A stretch of DNA of 41,828 nucleotides. Origin: an uncultured Faecalibacterium sp. (GTDB lineage: Bacteria; Bacillota; Clostridia; Oscillospirales; Ruminococcaceae). Below are positions 33,543 to 41,268 of the stretch, in pieces. Below the pieces are notes generated by a model. The model was not told the DNA's origin, ran no database searches, and worked only from the letters and a program-made list of their open reading frames with translations. Where the stretch lies: positions 1-41,828 of the forward strand of contig CAKSZM010000008.1 in NCBI GenBank assembly GCA_934525735.1. The letters are read 5' to 3'. Every line of letters starts with the position of its first letter. Position 1 is the first letter of the stretch. The position numbers were made by a program, and so were the translations under genes.

Positions 33543-34682
33543 TCAGTCTACATGCACAAGGAACTTCAGCGTTTCGGGGGCAGGGGTGCCCTCGGTGAAC
33601 ACCTTGTTCATGTCCAAAATCAGGTCGGACAGCTCCATGCTCTGCTGGAACAGGCTCTGTGCCGTACACCAGACCTGACCGTCTTTCACTGCCTTGAACT
33701 CGCTCAGCAGCGGGAATTTTTCGGTCAGCTGGCTCACTGACGAGATGGTTCCCTCAATGGCGCTGTTGTAGATGAGCACGTCCGCATCTTTTGCCCCGGC
33801 GTAGAAATCTTCCAGCGGAAGGTTCATGGTGGCAAGACTGTTGCCGTTCTCGGTCAGGTCGGAGAACACATAGCTGCCGCCGGCCATCTCGATCATCCGG
33901 GCAACGTAGTCGCTGCCCTTGCGTACAGTGGCAAGGTTGTTGGAGGTGAGCGAGAAAAAGGCGCAGCTCTTTCCGGTGGAAGGCTGATCCAGCAGGGGCG
34001 CAATGCGCTCTTCCTGCGCGGCGAACACCTGCTCAGCCTGTTCCTCTTTGCCCAACAGGATGCCGAAGAACTTGATCCACTCCATCCGTGCCAGCGGGCC
34101 GCTCTCGTAACTGGAACGCTCCACCAGCACCGGGATACCGAAGTGCTCCAGCTGCTCCTTGACGTCCGGGGTGTGCAGGATCATGGTATTCTCGATGGCA
34201 AGGCTGCACCCGGCGGCAAGGATCTGCTCGTAATCCGGGGCGCTGTACTTGCCCGCGTAGGCGATGCGCCCGTCCTCCATGGCCTGCTTTGCTTCGGGCA
34301 GATACCAGCCCTCGGCCTTTGTGCCGGAGAGCGCGATACTGTCCAGCGCGTCCAGATGCAGGATCAGGTCCATCACCGAGGTGGAGACGAGATAGAGGTC
34401 GTTCAGCGGCTGACGCAGTACGGTCACATCGGCAGGCAGGTTGTCCACCTCGGCGGCATCTTCCGGTACAACGAGAAATTTTGAGCCGTCGCCAGGGAGG
34501 GTCAGCATGGTATAGCCGCCCTCGTAACAGTCGGCGGTGAATTGCTGCGCATAGTCCAGCGTGTAATGATGCGAAAAAACAAGACTTTCCGTATTGGCAG
34601 GCTGGCTCTTTTCGCCGCAGCCGGCCAGCGCCAGCGCCGCCGCCGGGAGCGCGCAGAGAAATTGTTTTCGGGTGAGTTTCAT
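33543..34682 (-). CDS. BtuF/FepB-like substrate-binding lipoprotein
   Basis: Extracytoplasmic binding protein that should deliver substrate to the adjacent permease. The 379 residues start with a lipoprotein signal ending LALAGC (lipidated Cys22). The rest fits the two-lobed helical-backbone binding protein fold of cluster A-II, with segments such as YEQILAAGCSLAIENTMIL and GSYVFSDLTENGNSLATMNL. The start lies one base after the stop of the lipoprotein gene upstream. Corrinoid is the likely ligand by context; a siderophore or heme is possible. Confidence 0.88.
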   Translation of the reverse strand: MKLTRKQFLCALPAAALALAGCGEKSQPANTESLVFSHHYTLDYAQQFTADCYEGGYTMLTLPGDGSKFLVVPEDAAEVDNLPADVTVLRQPLNDLYLVSTSVMDLILHLDALDSIALSGTKAEGWYLPEAKQAMEDGRIAYAGKYSAPDYEQILAAGCSLAIENTMILHTPDVKEQLEHFGIPVLVERSSYESGPLARMEWIKFFGILLGKEEQAEQVFAAQEERIAPLLDQPSTGKSCAFFSLTSNNLATVRKGSDYVARMIEMAGGSYVFSDLTENGNSLATMNLPLEDFYAGAKDADVLIYNSAIEGTISSVSQLTEKFPLLSEFKAVKDGQVWCTAQSLFQQSMELSDLILDMNKVFTEGTPAPETLKFLVHVD

Positions 34683-34683
34683 A

Positions 34684-35535
34684 TTACTTCAGGCTGTCTG
34701 CTGCAAATGTCAGCGTATACTCGATCTCATGCGGGGTGCTCATGGCAACGGTGTCGGCCGTCACGGTCAGAGCCGTGTCCAGAGCAGAAACGGGGATCTC
34801 AAAGGTGGAGTTGCCCTCGGTGTTGGTGGGCAGATACTTTTTGCCGTCCACGATCATGTAATCGTAGTTGGGGCTGCTCCAAACGAGGGTGGCGGTCATC
34901 TTGCCGTCGGCCACGGTCAGAGCGGCGGGGCTTTCCACGGTGGCGCGGCCGGAGCCGCCCTCCAGCGTTACCTCGCAGGTGTAGCTGCCGTCGGCAGGAA
35001 CTTCGGCGTCAGCAGCCTTTTCCACAGCGTTGCGCACGCTGACCACGTGGTCGTACCACTTGCCCTTGGTGCCCAGAATGGCCAGGTCAAAGTCGGTATC
35101 CAGCGCAGAGACCGGAATGTCAAAACCGTACACTTCCTCGGAAGTGCCGTCGGAGTAGGTGACGGTATCGGTGGTGGGCTGCAGCCAGTCGGACTCGTTA
35201 GCCTCGGCGTCAGCGGCCTTGCCCGGATACAGGTTGACGATCTTTTTGGAAGTCAGACTGACGTGGAAGGTCATTTTGCCATTCTCCACAGTCAGGGTGC
35301 CCTTGCCGTCGCAGGCTTCGTTTGCGTGGAACATGCTGCTGTCGGTCTCGAAGTCGGCGGTGTATACGCCGTCCGGCAGGGCGGCAGTCTCAGCGGCAGA
35401 AGATGCCGCAGTGGAAGCGGCTTCGGACGAAGCGGCGCTGGAAACAGCCGAAGAAGCAGTGGAAGAAGCGCCGCAGCCTGCCAGCAGGCTCAGTGCCAGA
35501 GAAGCGGTGACAACACAGGAAAGAATGCGTTTCAT
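34684..35535 (-). CDS. Lipoprotein with two related beta domains, possibly NEAT-like
   Basis: Not firmly recognised. The 283 residues start with a lipoprotein signal (MKRILSCVV to LLAGC, Cys21) and a long Ser/Ala linker (about 22-50). Two related domains follow (about 55-168 and 178-277). Each begins G-x-YT, continues with LTV-x-DGKM or LTVENGKM, and has IPVSALDT near its end. The beta-rich pattern and position beside a metal or tetrapyrrole importer recall NEAT (iron-transport-associated) domains, but I cannot confirm heme-binding residues. It starts the second transcription unit of the corrinoid locus and is followed at one base by the binding protein gene. A role in catching corrinoid or another tetrapyrrole at the surface is an inference. 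Confidence 0.75.
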   Translation of the reverse strand: MKRILSCVVTASLALSLLAGCGASSTASSAVSSAASSEAASTAASSAAETAALPDGVYTADFETDSSMFHANEACDGKGTLTVENGKMTFHVSLTSKKIVNLYPGKAADAEANESDWLQPTTDTVTYSDGTSEEVYGFDIPVSALDTDFDLAILGTKGKWYDHVVSVRNAVEKAADAEVPADGSYTCEVTLEGGSGRATVESPAALTVADGKMTATLVWSSPNYDYMIVDGKKYLPTNTEGNSTFEIPVSALDTALTVTADTVAMSTPHEIEYTLTFAADSLK

Positions 35536-35580
35536 GGAAATATACCTCTACCTTTATAAAAAATTGCAAAAATCAGGTTT

Positions 35581-35609
35581 ATTATAACATGATTCGGGAT
35601 AAAAAAGAA
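35581..35609 (-). promoter_or_regulatory. Internal promoter of the main corrinoid operon
   Basis: Minus-strand extended -10 TGT-TATAAT (35581-35589) with a weak TTCTTT (35604-35609) 17 bases upstream. It lies directly after the cbiK terminator and 46 bases before the lipoprotein start, so the large operon may be expressed independently of the riboswitch. Confidence 0.65.
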
Positions 35610-35655
35610 CCCTCTCTGTCAGGTTCCCGCGCGGGCGGCAGCAAGACGGAGAGGG
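35601..35655 (-). terminator. Terminator after cbiK
   Basis: On the minus strand CCCTCTCCGTC (35645-35655) and GACAGAGAGGG (35610-35620) pair with one G-U or mismatch and are followed by TTCTTTTTT. It would cut cbiK transcription off from the rest of the locus. Confidence 0.8.
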
Positions 35656-35664
35656 CAGGAAAAA

Positions 35665-36900
35665 TTAACCGTTCAGGGAATCAATGGCAGCCTTGGTGTG
35701 GGCAATGTACAGCTGCTGGATATCAGCGATCTCGCCCAGACCTGCGATCTGGCAGTCCACAGACTCGAATGCGCCGGAAGCGTTGAACATGCTCAGCCAG
35801 GAATCATCGTCGGAACCGGCCATGTCGTTGTTGGCGTGGTCACCGGCAACGACCATCAGCGGGCGCAGGACGACCTTGGTGTAACCGGCAGCCTTGACAG
35901 CCTCGATCACGTTCTCGCAGGCGGTCTCTTCCGGCTCGCCCTCAACGGTGCCGATGAACACGTTATCGTAGCCCAGAGTCTGCATGGTGGTCTGCATCTG
36001 GCTGTAGCTGACCTTAGCGGTGTGGGAAGTGCCGTGGCCCATAAAGACGAAAGCGGTCTTTTCAGCGGCGGCGGCGTCCAGGCTGTCGAAGCCGGCGTCC
36101 TTCACAGCAGCAGCGGTGATGGCCTTGGCAACGGCTTCCTTGTCCTCGTTGATGACGGTGGCGTCAGAGCCGACCTCGCCCAGCAGAGGCTCGGCTACAG
36201 CGATAGTCTCAAACTTGTCGCGGTACTGATCCAGCATCTCGTTCATCTCGTCGTACTCGGCACCGTGCATCAGATGGGTGGGCTGCACGACCAGGTTCTT
36301 CACGCCGTTGGCCACAGCGCGGTCCAGAGCTTGCTGCATGTTGTCGATCTTCTCGCCGTCGCGGGCCTGCACATGGTTGATGATGATCTGTGCGGTGAAG
36401 GCACGGCGGACAGACCAGTCAGGGTAAGCTTCCTGCAGAGCATCCTCGATGCCCTTGATGTCGGCCACGCGGCTGTCGTTGAAGGAGGTGCCGAAGGACA
36501 CCACCAGCAGCTCGTTCTCGCCGATGTTGTCCTCGTTGCGGGCGTCATCCTTGGAAGCATCGCCGGTGTCGCGGCCGAAGTAATCGGGGTCGGCGTTCTC
36601 GCCTTCCACCATTTCCTTCTGCTTATCGGTCAGGGCGTCCCATGCAGCCTTTGCGGCCTCGCACTGGGCGTCGGTGTCATCGCTGCGCTCCTGCACATAG
36701 ATGGCGTCGATCAGGTCTGCCACATTCTTTGCAGCTGCTTCGTCTGCGTCCTCGCTGGAGGCTTCGCTGCTGGCAGCGGTGGAGCTTGCTGCGCTGGAAG
36801 CAGTGCTGGAGGCTGCGCCGCCGCAGCCGGTGAGCACACCGGCGCACAGGGCCAGAGCCGTCACAGCAGCGGCCAGCTTTTTGGTCTCGAGTTTTCTCAT
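35665..36900 (-). CDS. cbiK: CbiK-type sirohydrochlorin cobaltochelatase with lipoprotein signal
   Basis: CbiK inserts cobalt into sirohydrochlorin (anaerobic route). The 411 residues start with a lipoprotein signal (MRKLETKK to GVLTGC, Cys26), a Ser/Ala linker and a short helical segment (about 55-105, with AAWDALTDKQKEMV). The chelatase proper begins near residue 128: LLVVSFGTSFNDSR, VVQPTHLMHGAEYDEM, and FVFMGHGTSHTAKVSY with a metal-binding His. LRPLMVVAGDHANNDMAG follows, holding a second. A signal peptide is odd for a biosynthetic enzyme; a periplasmic CbiK is known in Desulfovibrio. It is the first and possibly only gene directly behind the cobalamin riboswitch. Confidence 0.92.
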   Translation of the reverse strand: MRKLETKKLAAAVTALALCAGVLTGCGGAASSTASSAASSTAASSEASSEDADEAAAKNVADLIDAIYVQERSDDTDAQCEAAKAAWDALTDKQKEMVEGENADPDYFGRDTGDASKDDARNEDNIGENELLVVSFGTSFNDSRVADIKGIEDALQEAYPDWSVRRAFTAQIIINHVQARDGEKIDNMQQALDRAVANGVKNLVVQPTHLMHGAEYDEMNEMLDQYRDKFETIAVAEPLLGEVGSDATVINEDKEAVAKAITAAAVKDAGFDSLDAAAAEKTAFVFMGHGTSHTAKVSYSQMQTTMQTLGYDNVFIGTVEGEPEETACENVIEAVKAAGYTKVVLRPLMVVAGDHANNDMAGSDDDSWLSMFNASGAFESVDCQIAGLGEIADIQQLYIAHTKAAIDSLNG

Positions 36901-36965
36901 GAGTGTTTTTCCTTTCCTGCGAAAAAATATTCGGCGCTGAAACAGAAGGGTACAGGAAAGAAAAG

Positions 36966-37015
36966 CTGAAAAAGGGTCTTTTTATCCTGCGGACGGCATG
37001 ACAAAAAGACCCTTT
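36966..37015 (-). terminator. Expression-platform terminator of the cobalamin riboswitch
   Basis: AAAGGGTCTTTTT (37003-37015, read on the minus strand) and AAAAAGACCCTTT (36971-36983) form a 13-base stem with a 19-base loop, followed by TT. It lies between the aptamer and the cbiK ribosome binding site. Confidence 0.78.
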
Positions 37016-37074
37016 GTGTTCAGGCTTTCTGGTACAACCAAGTCCTCGTGATCCGGAGCCAATGCTCCCGTACC

Positions 37075-37261
37075 AACAGCAGGCAGGTTTCCTGGCTGAA
37101 AGATCGCCGCCCGGCGCCGCCTTCCCAAAGCAAAGCTTCAGTGGCCGGTGCTGAAAGCACCCTGACGCGGACTCCCTTATCACAGTGACGGGATCGTGCG
37201 GGATTTGCACCCGCTTCCCTTTTACCCTTCCCGCCCGAAAAGGCGGAAGGCACCTGCTGTT
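37075..37261 (-). promoter_or_regulatory. Cobalamin riboswitch aptamer
   Basis: Minus-strand RNA with the P1 helix AACAGCAGG (37253-37261) and CCTGCTGTT (37075-37083). The conserved core GGGTGCAAATCCCGCACGAT continues to CCCGTCACTGTGAT (37179-37214). The B12 box AGCCAGGAAACCTGCCTG is at 37080-37097. Binding of cobalamin should favour the terminator downstream and reduce cbiK expression. A GGTAC/GTACC and GGAGC/GCTCC paired stretch (about 37030-37075) lies between aptamer and terminator and may be the alternative fold. Confidence 0.95.
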
Positions 37262-37281
37262 TTCTGTTCAGTTCGGAGCAC

Positions 37282-37310
37282 AGTATAGCATAACAGACGG
37301 CAAAATGCAA
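37282..37310 (-). promoter_or_regulatory. Promoter of the cobalamin riboswitch and cbiK
   Basis: Minus-strand TTGCAT (37305-37310), 17 bases, extended -10 TGC-TATACT (37282-37290). The start near 37275 is just before the aptamer. Confidence 0.8.
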
Positions 37311-37408
37311 TAAAAGCGTGCATGGCCCTGCATAAAAACCGGGCCGCCGCCCCACACTAACCCCGGAAGCAAACGCGTACACACTATAAATAGATGGGAG
37401 TTAGTACA

Positions 37409-38179
37409 ATGGAGCAGATCAAAAAGTTTTTGCGCGACAAAGGCTTTGCGCTGGCGCTTCTGGCCTGCCTTGTGGCGGCGGGCGCAGCGGGAGTCTGGGC
37501 GGTGCGCGCCGTCCGCGATGAGCTGAAACAGGATTACGAGAGCCTGACGCAGCCGGGGGCTTCCGCTGCACCGCAGCAGGCGCCCGACGACCTGAAGGTG
37601 GAGGAGGATGAATTATGGCAGGATGTTACCGAAACGGCAGACAGCGTGGCCGGTGTGCCAAAACCGGAGCCTGCATCCGGCTCGTCTGGTGCATCTTCTG
37701 GTGCGGCGTCTGGCTCTGGTTCTGTGCACGAACCCTCCGCACTGCAAGGCTCCTCTGCGTCTGCCGCCGATTCGGGAGCGCCTGCTTCCGCGCAGCCGGT
37801 GGATGGCCGTGTTCTGAACGCTTTCAGCGGAGATGAGCTGGTCTATAACAAAACGCTGGGTGACTGGCGCACCCACAACGGCGTGGACTACGCCTGCGCA
37901 CAGGGCGATGCGGTATCCGCACCGGCTGCCGGGAAGGTGACCGCCGCCGGGCCGGAGGGCAACTGGGGCACTGTGGTGAGCATCGAGGATGATTCCGGCC
38001 GCGTCTGGCGGGTGTGCGGCGTGGCAAACCCCGCTGTAAAGGCCGGGGATACTGTGACGGCAGGCCAGAAGCTGGGCACGGCGGGTACCGTCGGCTGCGA
38101 GTGCGCCGAGGAGAGCCACATCCATCTGGAAGTGAAACAGGGCGAAAGCTACCTCGACCCGGCAAAATTCATCGGGTGA
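37409..38179 (+). CDS. Membrane-anchored M23 peptidase
   Basis: LytM/M23 endopeptidases cut cross-links in peptidoglycan. The 256 residues have one N-terminal membrane helix (about 13-34) and an acidic/Ser-Ala-Gly linker (about 45-130). An M23 domain follows (about 132-256) with first-site residues His156 and Asp160 in THNGVDYACAQ and the HxH pair His237 and His239 in ESHIHLEV. These are the expected zinc ligands, so it may be active. Single-pass topology plus M23 is the layout of SpoIIQ, but no sporulation gene is nearby. The ATG at 37409 follows GGGAG by eight bases; an earlier ATG at 37394 overlaps that site. The gene ends in its own terminator. Confidence 0.88.
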   Translation: MEQIKKFLRDKGFALALLACLVAAGAAGVWAVRAVRDELKQDYESLTQPGASAAPQQAPDDLKVEEDELWQDVTETADSVAGVPKPEPASGSSGASSGAASGSGSVHEPSALQGSSASAADSGAPASAQPVDGRVLNAFSGDELVYNKTLGDWRTHNGVDYACAQGDAVSAPAAGKVTAAGPEGNWGTVVSIEDDSGRVWRVCGVANPAVKAGDTVTAGQKLGTAGTVGCECAEESHIHLEVKQGESYLDPAKFIG

Positions 38180-38186
38180 GCACACG

Positions 38187-38218
38187 GACGGCAGGGCAGA
38201 ACGGCCCTGCCGTCTTTT
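38187..38218 (+). terminator. Terminator after the M23 peptidase gene
   Basis: GACGGCAGGGC (38187-38197) and its complement (38204-38214) form an 11-base stem followed by TTTT. Confidence 0.85.
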
Positions 38219-38252
38219 GCACTGCCGAAAAAATTTTCCAGCGGGCGGCACA

Positions 38253-38281
38253 TTGCTTTTGCGTGCCGATTCTGGTATGAT
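38253..38281 (+). promoter_or_regulatory. Promoter of the flavoprotein gene
   Basis: TTGCTT (38253-38258), 17 bases and extended -10 TGG-TATGAT (38273-38281); a TATACT overlaps it at 38281-38286. Confidence 0.65.
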
Positions 38282-38317
38282 ATACTCGAATTAACAGGCA
38301 TTTCAGGAGGAAGACGG

Positions 38318-39610
38318 ATGGCAAAGGTGTTGATCGTGGGCGCAGGTGCAGCGGGCCTGATGGCAGCGGGCGCTGCCGTGCGGCAGGGGCATCAGGTGAC
38401 GGTGCTGGAGCATATGGAAAAGCCAGGCCAAAAGATCCTCGTCACCGGCAAGGGGCGCTGCAATGTGACCAACGACTGCCCGGCGGAAGAGTTTCTGCGC
38501 CATGTGCGCACGAATCCGCGTTTTCTGTACTCGTCGCTGGGAGCCTTCCCGCCTGCAAAGACCATGGAGCTGTTCGAGAGCCTCGGCGTGGAGCTGAAGG
38601 TGGAGCGCGGCCGCCGTGTGTTCCCGGTATCGGACAAGGCGGAAGAGATCCGGCAGGCGCTGCTGCGTTATGCGCAGGATGCAAATATCGTACATGACGG
38701 CGCAAAAAAGCTGCTGCTGGAAGAACTGCCGCCAGAGCCGGAAGCAGCCCCCGCTGCGCCGGAAAACCCGCGTCACCCCAAAAAGAAAAAGGCCGGCCCG
38801 GCGCTGCGGTGCATCGGCGTGCGGGGCACTTCCGGCAGAGAGTACCGGGCGGATGCCGTGCTGGTGGCCACCGGCGGCGTGAGCTACCCCACCACCGGAT
38901 CCACCGGCGACGGCTACAAACTGGCGCAGCAGGCGGGGCACACCCTTGTGGAGCCGGTGCCCAGTCTGGTGAGTCTGGTCAGCCATGACGCCGACTGCAA
39001 AAAGATGATGGGTCTGGCGCTGAAGAACGTCACCCTGACCCTCTTCGAGGACGGCAAGGCCGTCTTTGACGAGCAGGGCGAGATGCTGTTCACCCACTTC
39101 GGCATCAGCGGCCCGCTGACCCTGAGCGCGTCCAGCCATCTGGGCGACATGAAAAAGCATAAATATTATGCCGAGATCGACCTGAAGCCCGCCCTCAGCG
39201 AGGAACAGCTCTACGACCGCATCACGCGGGACTTTGCCCTGCTGGCAAATCACGCGGCGCAGGGGGCGCTGGTCAAGCTGCTGCCCTCCAGCATGCAGCC
39301 GGTCATGGTGGCGCGCTGGGGCATCGACCCGGCCACAAAGGCCAATCAGATCACCCGGGAGCAGAAGCGGGAGCTGGTGCAGCTGTGCAAGCACTGGCGG
39401 GTATCCATCGATGCCCGGGGCGACCTGGCGCACGCGGTCATCACCAGCGGCGGTGTATCCGTGCGGGAAGTAGACCCCAAAACCATGCAGAGCAAAAAGG
39501 CACTGGGACTGTATTTTGCGGGAGAGGTGCTGGATGTGGACGCCTACACCGGTGGCTACAACCTGCAGATCGCCTTCTGCACGGCGCAGAGCTTTGCAAA
39601 TAACCTGTGA
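38318..39610 (+). CDS. FAD-dependent oxidoreductase of the YhiN/HI0933 family
   Basis: Flavoprotein of unknown physiological substrate, related to the BaiN group. The 430 residues begin MAKVLIVGAGAAGLMAAGAA, the dinucleotide-binding GxGxxG, followed by the family motif KILVTGKGRCNVTN, RGRRVFPVSDKAEEI and DAVLVATGGVSYPTTGSTGDGY. The C-terminal ITSGGVSVREVDPKTM and GEVLDVDAYTGGYNLQ match the family. A Pro/Lys-rich insert at about residues 140-165 (NPRHPKKKK) is an added loop. AGGAGG precedes the ATG. In clostridia this gene is often directly followed by cmk, as here apart from the 359-base structured insert. Confidence 0.93.
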   Translation: MAKVLIVGAGAAGLMAAGAAVRQGHQVTVLEHMEKPGQKILVTGKGRCNVTNDCPAEEFLRHVRTNPRFLYSSLGAFPPAKTMELFESLGVELKVERGRRVFPVSDKAEEIRQALLRYAQDANIVHDGAKKLLLEELPPEPEAAPAAPENPRHPKKKKAGPALRCIGVRGTSGREYRADAVLVATGGVSYPTTGSTGDGYKLAQQAGHTLVEPVPSLVSLVSHDADCKKMMGLALKNVTLTLFEDGKAVFDEQGEMLFTHFGISGPLTLSASSHLGDMKKHKYYAEIDLKPALSEEQLYDRITRDFALLANHAAQGALVKLLPSSMQPVMVARWGIDPATKANQITREQKRELVQLCKHWRVSIDARGDLAHAVITSGGVSVREVDPKTMQSKKALGLYFAGEVLDVDAYTGGYNLQIAFCTAQSFANNL

Positions 39611-39969
39611 CAACGGAAGTTGGCGTGTCGGTAGCTTTCTCTTCGGACACGAAATACGGGTTGCGGCACCCAGCGGCTGCATCGGCTCTTGAACGAGCCT
39701 TGCATCCTGCTGGCCGCTGCCCCAACAGCAACTTCCTGTTTCCGCCACAGGCGGCGGTCGTTGCTGTTGCAGGCCATTCCATCGCCCGCCCTATTGCCGC
39801 TTTGCGGCAACAGGGTCCCACCCCAGCGGACGGTCCTCAGAGAAACTCCCGACCCGCTGGATAGCGACGACTTCTTCTGCAATAAAAGAATAAAATTTCC
39901 GCTGAAAATAGCCAGAGCGAATGCGGCGGCTATTCAAATCGTTCGGCTTGAAAAAAGGAGACATATAAA
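39611..39969 (+). other. Highly structured non-coding stretch between the flavoprotein gene and cmk
   Basis: No convincing gene. Perfect or near-perfect hairpins follow one another. CGTGTC/GACACG pairs 39624-39629 with 39646-39651. CAGCGGC/GCCGCTG pairs 39671-39677 with 39713-39719, with inner TGCA and GGCTC/GAGCC pairs. CAACAGCAAC/GTTGCTGTTG pairs 39723-39732 with 39760-39769, with inner CCGCC/GGCGG. CCCT-TTGCCGC/GCGGCAA-AGGG spans 39789-39815. CCAGCGG/CCGCTGG pairs 39823-39829 with 39854-39860, and AATAGCC/GGCTATT pairs 39907-39913 with 39928-39934. It could be a structured RNA, an mRNA leader of cmk or a small inserted repeat element. No T-rich terminator or clear promoter is seen on either strand. 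Confidence 0.6.
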
Positions 39970-40635
39970 ATGGTATCTGTTGCAATCGACGGGCCTGCAG
40001 GTGCAGGCAAATCCACGCTGGCACGCCGTCTGGCGTCCGAACTGGGCTATATCTATGTGGACACCGGCGCCATGTACCGCACCATCGGCCTGTATGCCCT
40101 GCGCGCAGGCAAGGACCCCAAGGACAACGAAGCGGTCAATGCTCTGCTGCCGGAGATCGAGCTGCGGCTTGCATCCATCGACGGCGAACAGCACATTTAT
40201 TTAAAGGAAGAGGATGTCAGCACGGCCATCCGCACCGAGCAGGCCGGCATGGCGGCTTCCGCCGTGGGCGCAAACCCTGCCGTTCGCGCCTATCTGCTGG
40301 ACCTGCAGCGGAGCATGGCCAAAAAGCAGAACGTTCTGATGGACGGCCGCGACATCGGCACCGTGGTGCTGCCGGATGCGACCGTGAAGATCTTCCTCAC
40401 GGCCAGCCCGGAAGCCCGTGCCACCCGGCGGTGGAAGGAATATCAGGAAAAAGGCATCGCCACCCCCTACGAAGAAGTGCTGGCCGATGTGAAGCAGCGG
40501 GACTACCAGGACACCCACCGCGCTGCTGCTCCCCTGAAGCAGGCAGACGACGCTGTTCTGCTGGACACCTCGGAGCTGGATTTTGAGCAGAGTCTTGCCG
40601 CCATGAAAAAGATCATTGCGGAGAAAGTGAAGTAA
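39970..40635 (+). CDS. cmk: Cytidylate kinase
   Basis: Phosphorylates CMP and dCMP. The 221 residues begin MVSVAIDGPAGAGKSTLARR with the P-loop GPAGAGKST (8-16), then YIYVDTGAMYRTIGLYAL, the NMP-binding region and MDGRDIGTVVLPDATVKIFL and the lid region KQRDYQDTHRAAAPL. GGAG precedes the ATG by about ten bases. It begins a clostridial-type cmk-plsC-ispH run. Confidence 0.97.
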   Translation: MVSVAIDGPAGAGKSTLARRLASELGYIYVDTGAMYRTIGLYALRAGKDPKDNEAVNALLPEIELRLASIDGEQHIYLKEEDVSTAIRTEQAGMAASAVGANPAVRAYLLDLQRSMAKKQNVLMDGRDIGTVVLPDATVKIFLTASPEARATRRWKEYQEKGIATPYEEVLADVKQRDYQDTHRAAAPLKQADDAVLLDTSELDFEQSLAAMKKIIAEKVK

Positions 40636-40646
40636 AAAACAATAAC

Positions 40647-41258
40647 ATGGTATTATATTACATCTTAGTGCCTTTTGCGTGGCTGCTGTGGCACATCGGC
40701 TTCCGCATCCGTGTGGAGGGCCGCGAAAACCTGAAAAAAGTGCAGACAAAGGGCTGCATCATCGCGCCGACCCATGTTTCCGCCATCGACCCGGTGTTCA
40801 TCGTGGTCACCCGGTGGGGCAGGCAGATGATCGTATTTGCTAAGAAAGAGCTGTTCGAGATCAACGCCATCCTCAGCTGGTTCTTCCGCTGCTGCGGCGC
40901 GGTGTGCGTGCGCGGCACCAAGGAAGAGGTGGATGCTATCAATGAAACGGTGGAGGCCTGCAAAAACGGCCGGACGCTGCTCATCTTCCCGGAGGGCACC
41001 CGCGAAAAAGAGGGCAAGCTTCTGCCACCCAAGAGCGGCCTGTTTGTCATCGCGGCGGGCGCGGGCGTGGACGTGTTGCCCTGCCGGATCCTGTACGACA
41101 CCCCGGACGGCAAAATGCACCTGTTCTGCAGAGTGCGGGTGATTTACGGCGAGCCGATGCCCGCAGAGCAGTTTGCCATGGAGAGCCGCCGCGACACCCA
41201 AAAACTGCGTGCCAATAAGCAGGCTCTGCTGGATGCGTGGGAGAAGATGGGACGGTAA
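40647..41258 (+). CDS. plsC: 1-acyl-sn-glycerol-3-phosphate acyltransferase
   Basis: Makes phosphatidic acid at the membrane. The 203 residues have a hydrophobic N-terminus (MVLYYILVPFAWLLWHIGF), the catalytic H(x4)D motif in PTHVSAIDP (His43, Asp48), and the substrate-binding FPEGTRE (114-120). It starts 11 bases after the cmk stop and ends ten bases before ispH, so the three are one operon. Confidence 0.93.
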   Translation: MVLYYILVPFAWLLWHIGFRIRVEGRENLKKVQTKGCIIAPTHVSAIDPVFIVVTRWGRQMIVFAKKELFEINAILSWFFRCCGAVCVRGTKEEVDAINETVEACKNGRTLLIFPEGTREKEGKLLPPKSGLFVIAAGAGVDVLPCRILYDTPDGKMHLFCRVRVIYGEPMPAEQFAMESRRDTQKLRANKQALLDAWEKMGR

Positions 41259-41268
41259 GGAGAACGTA

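Noticed and set aside
39556..39882. Open frames on both strands across the structured region before cmk
   Set aside because: They lack ribosome binding sites, conflict with one another and with the flavoprotein end, and their Arg/Ser/Gly-rich products look like translated hairpins. A decayed gene cannot be fully excluded.
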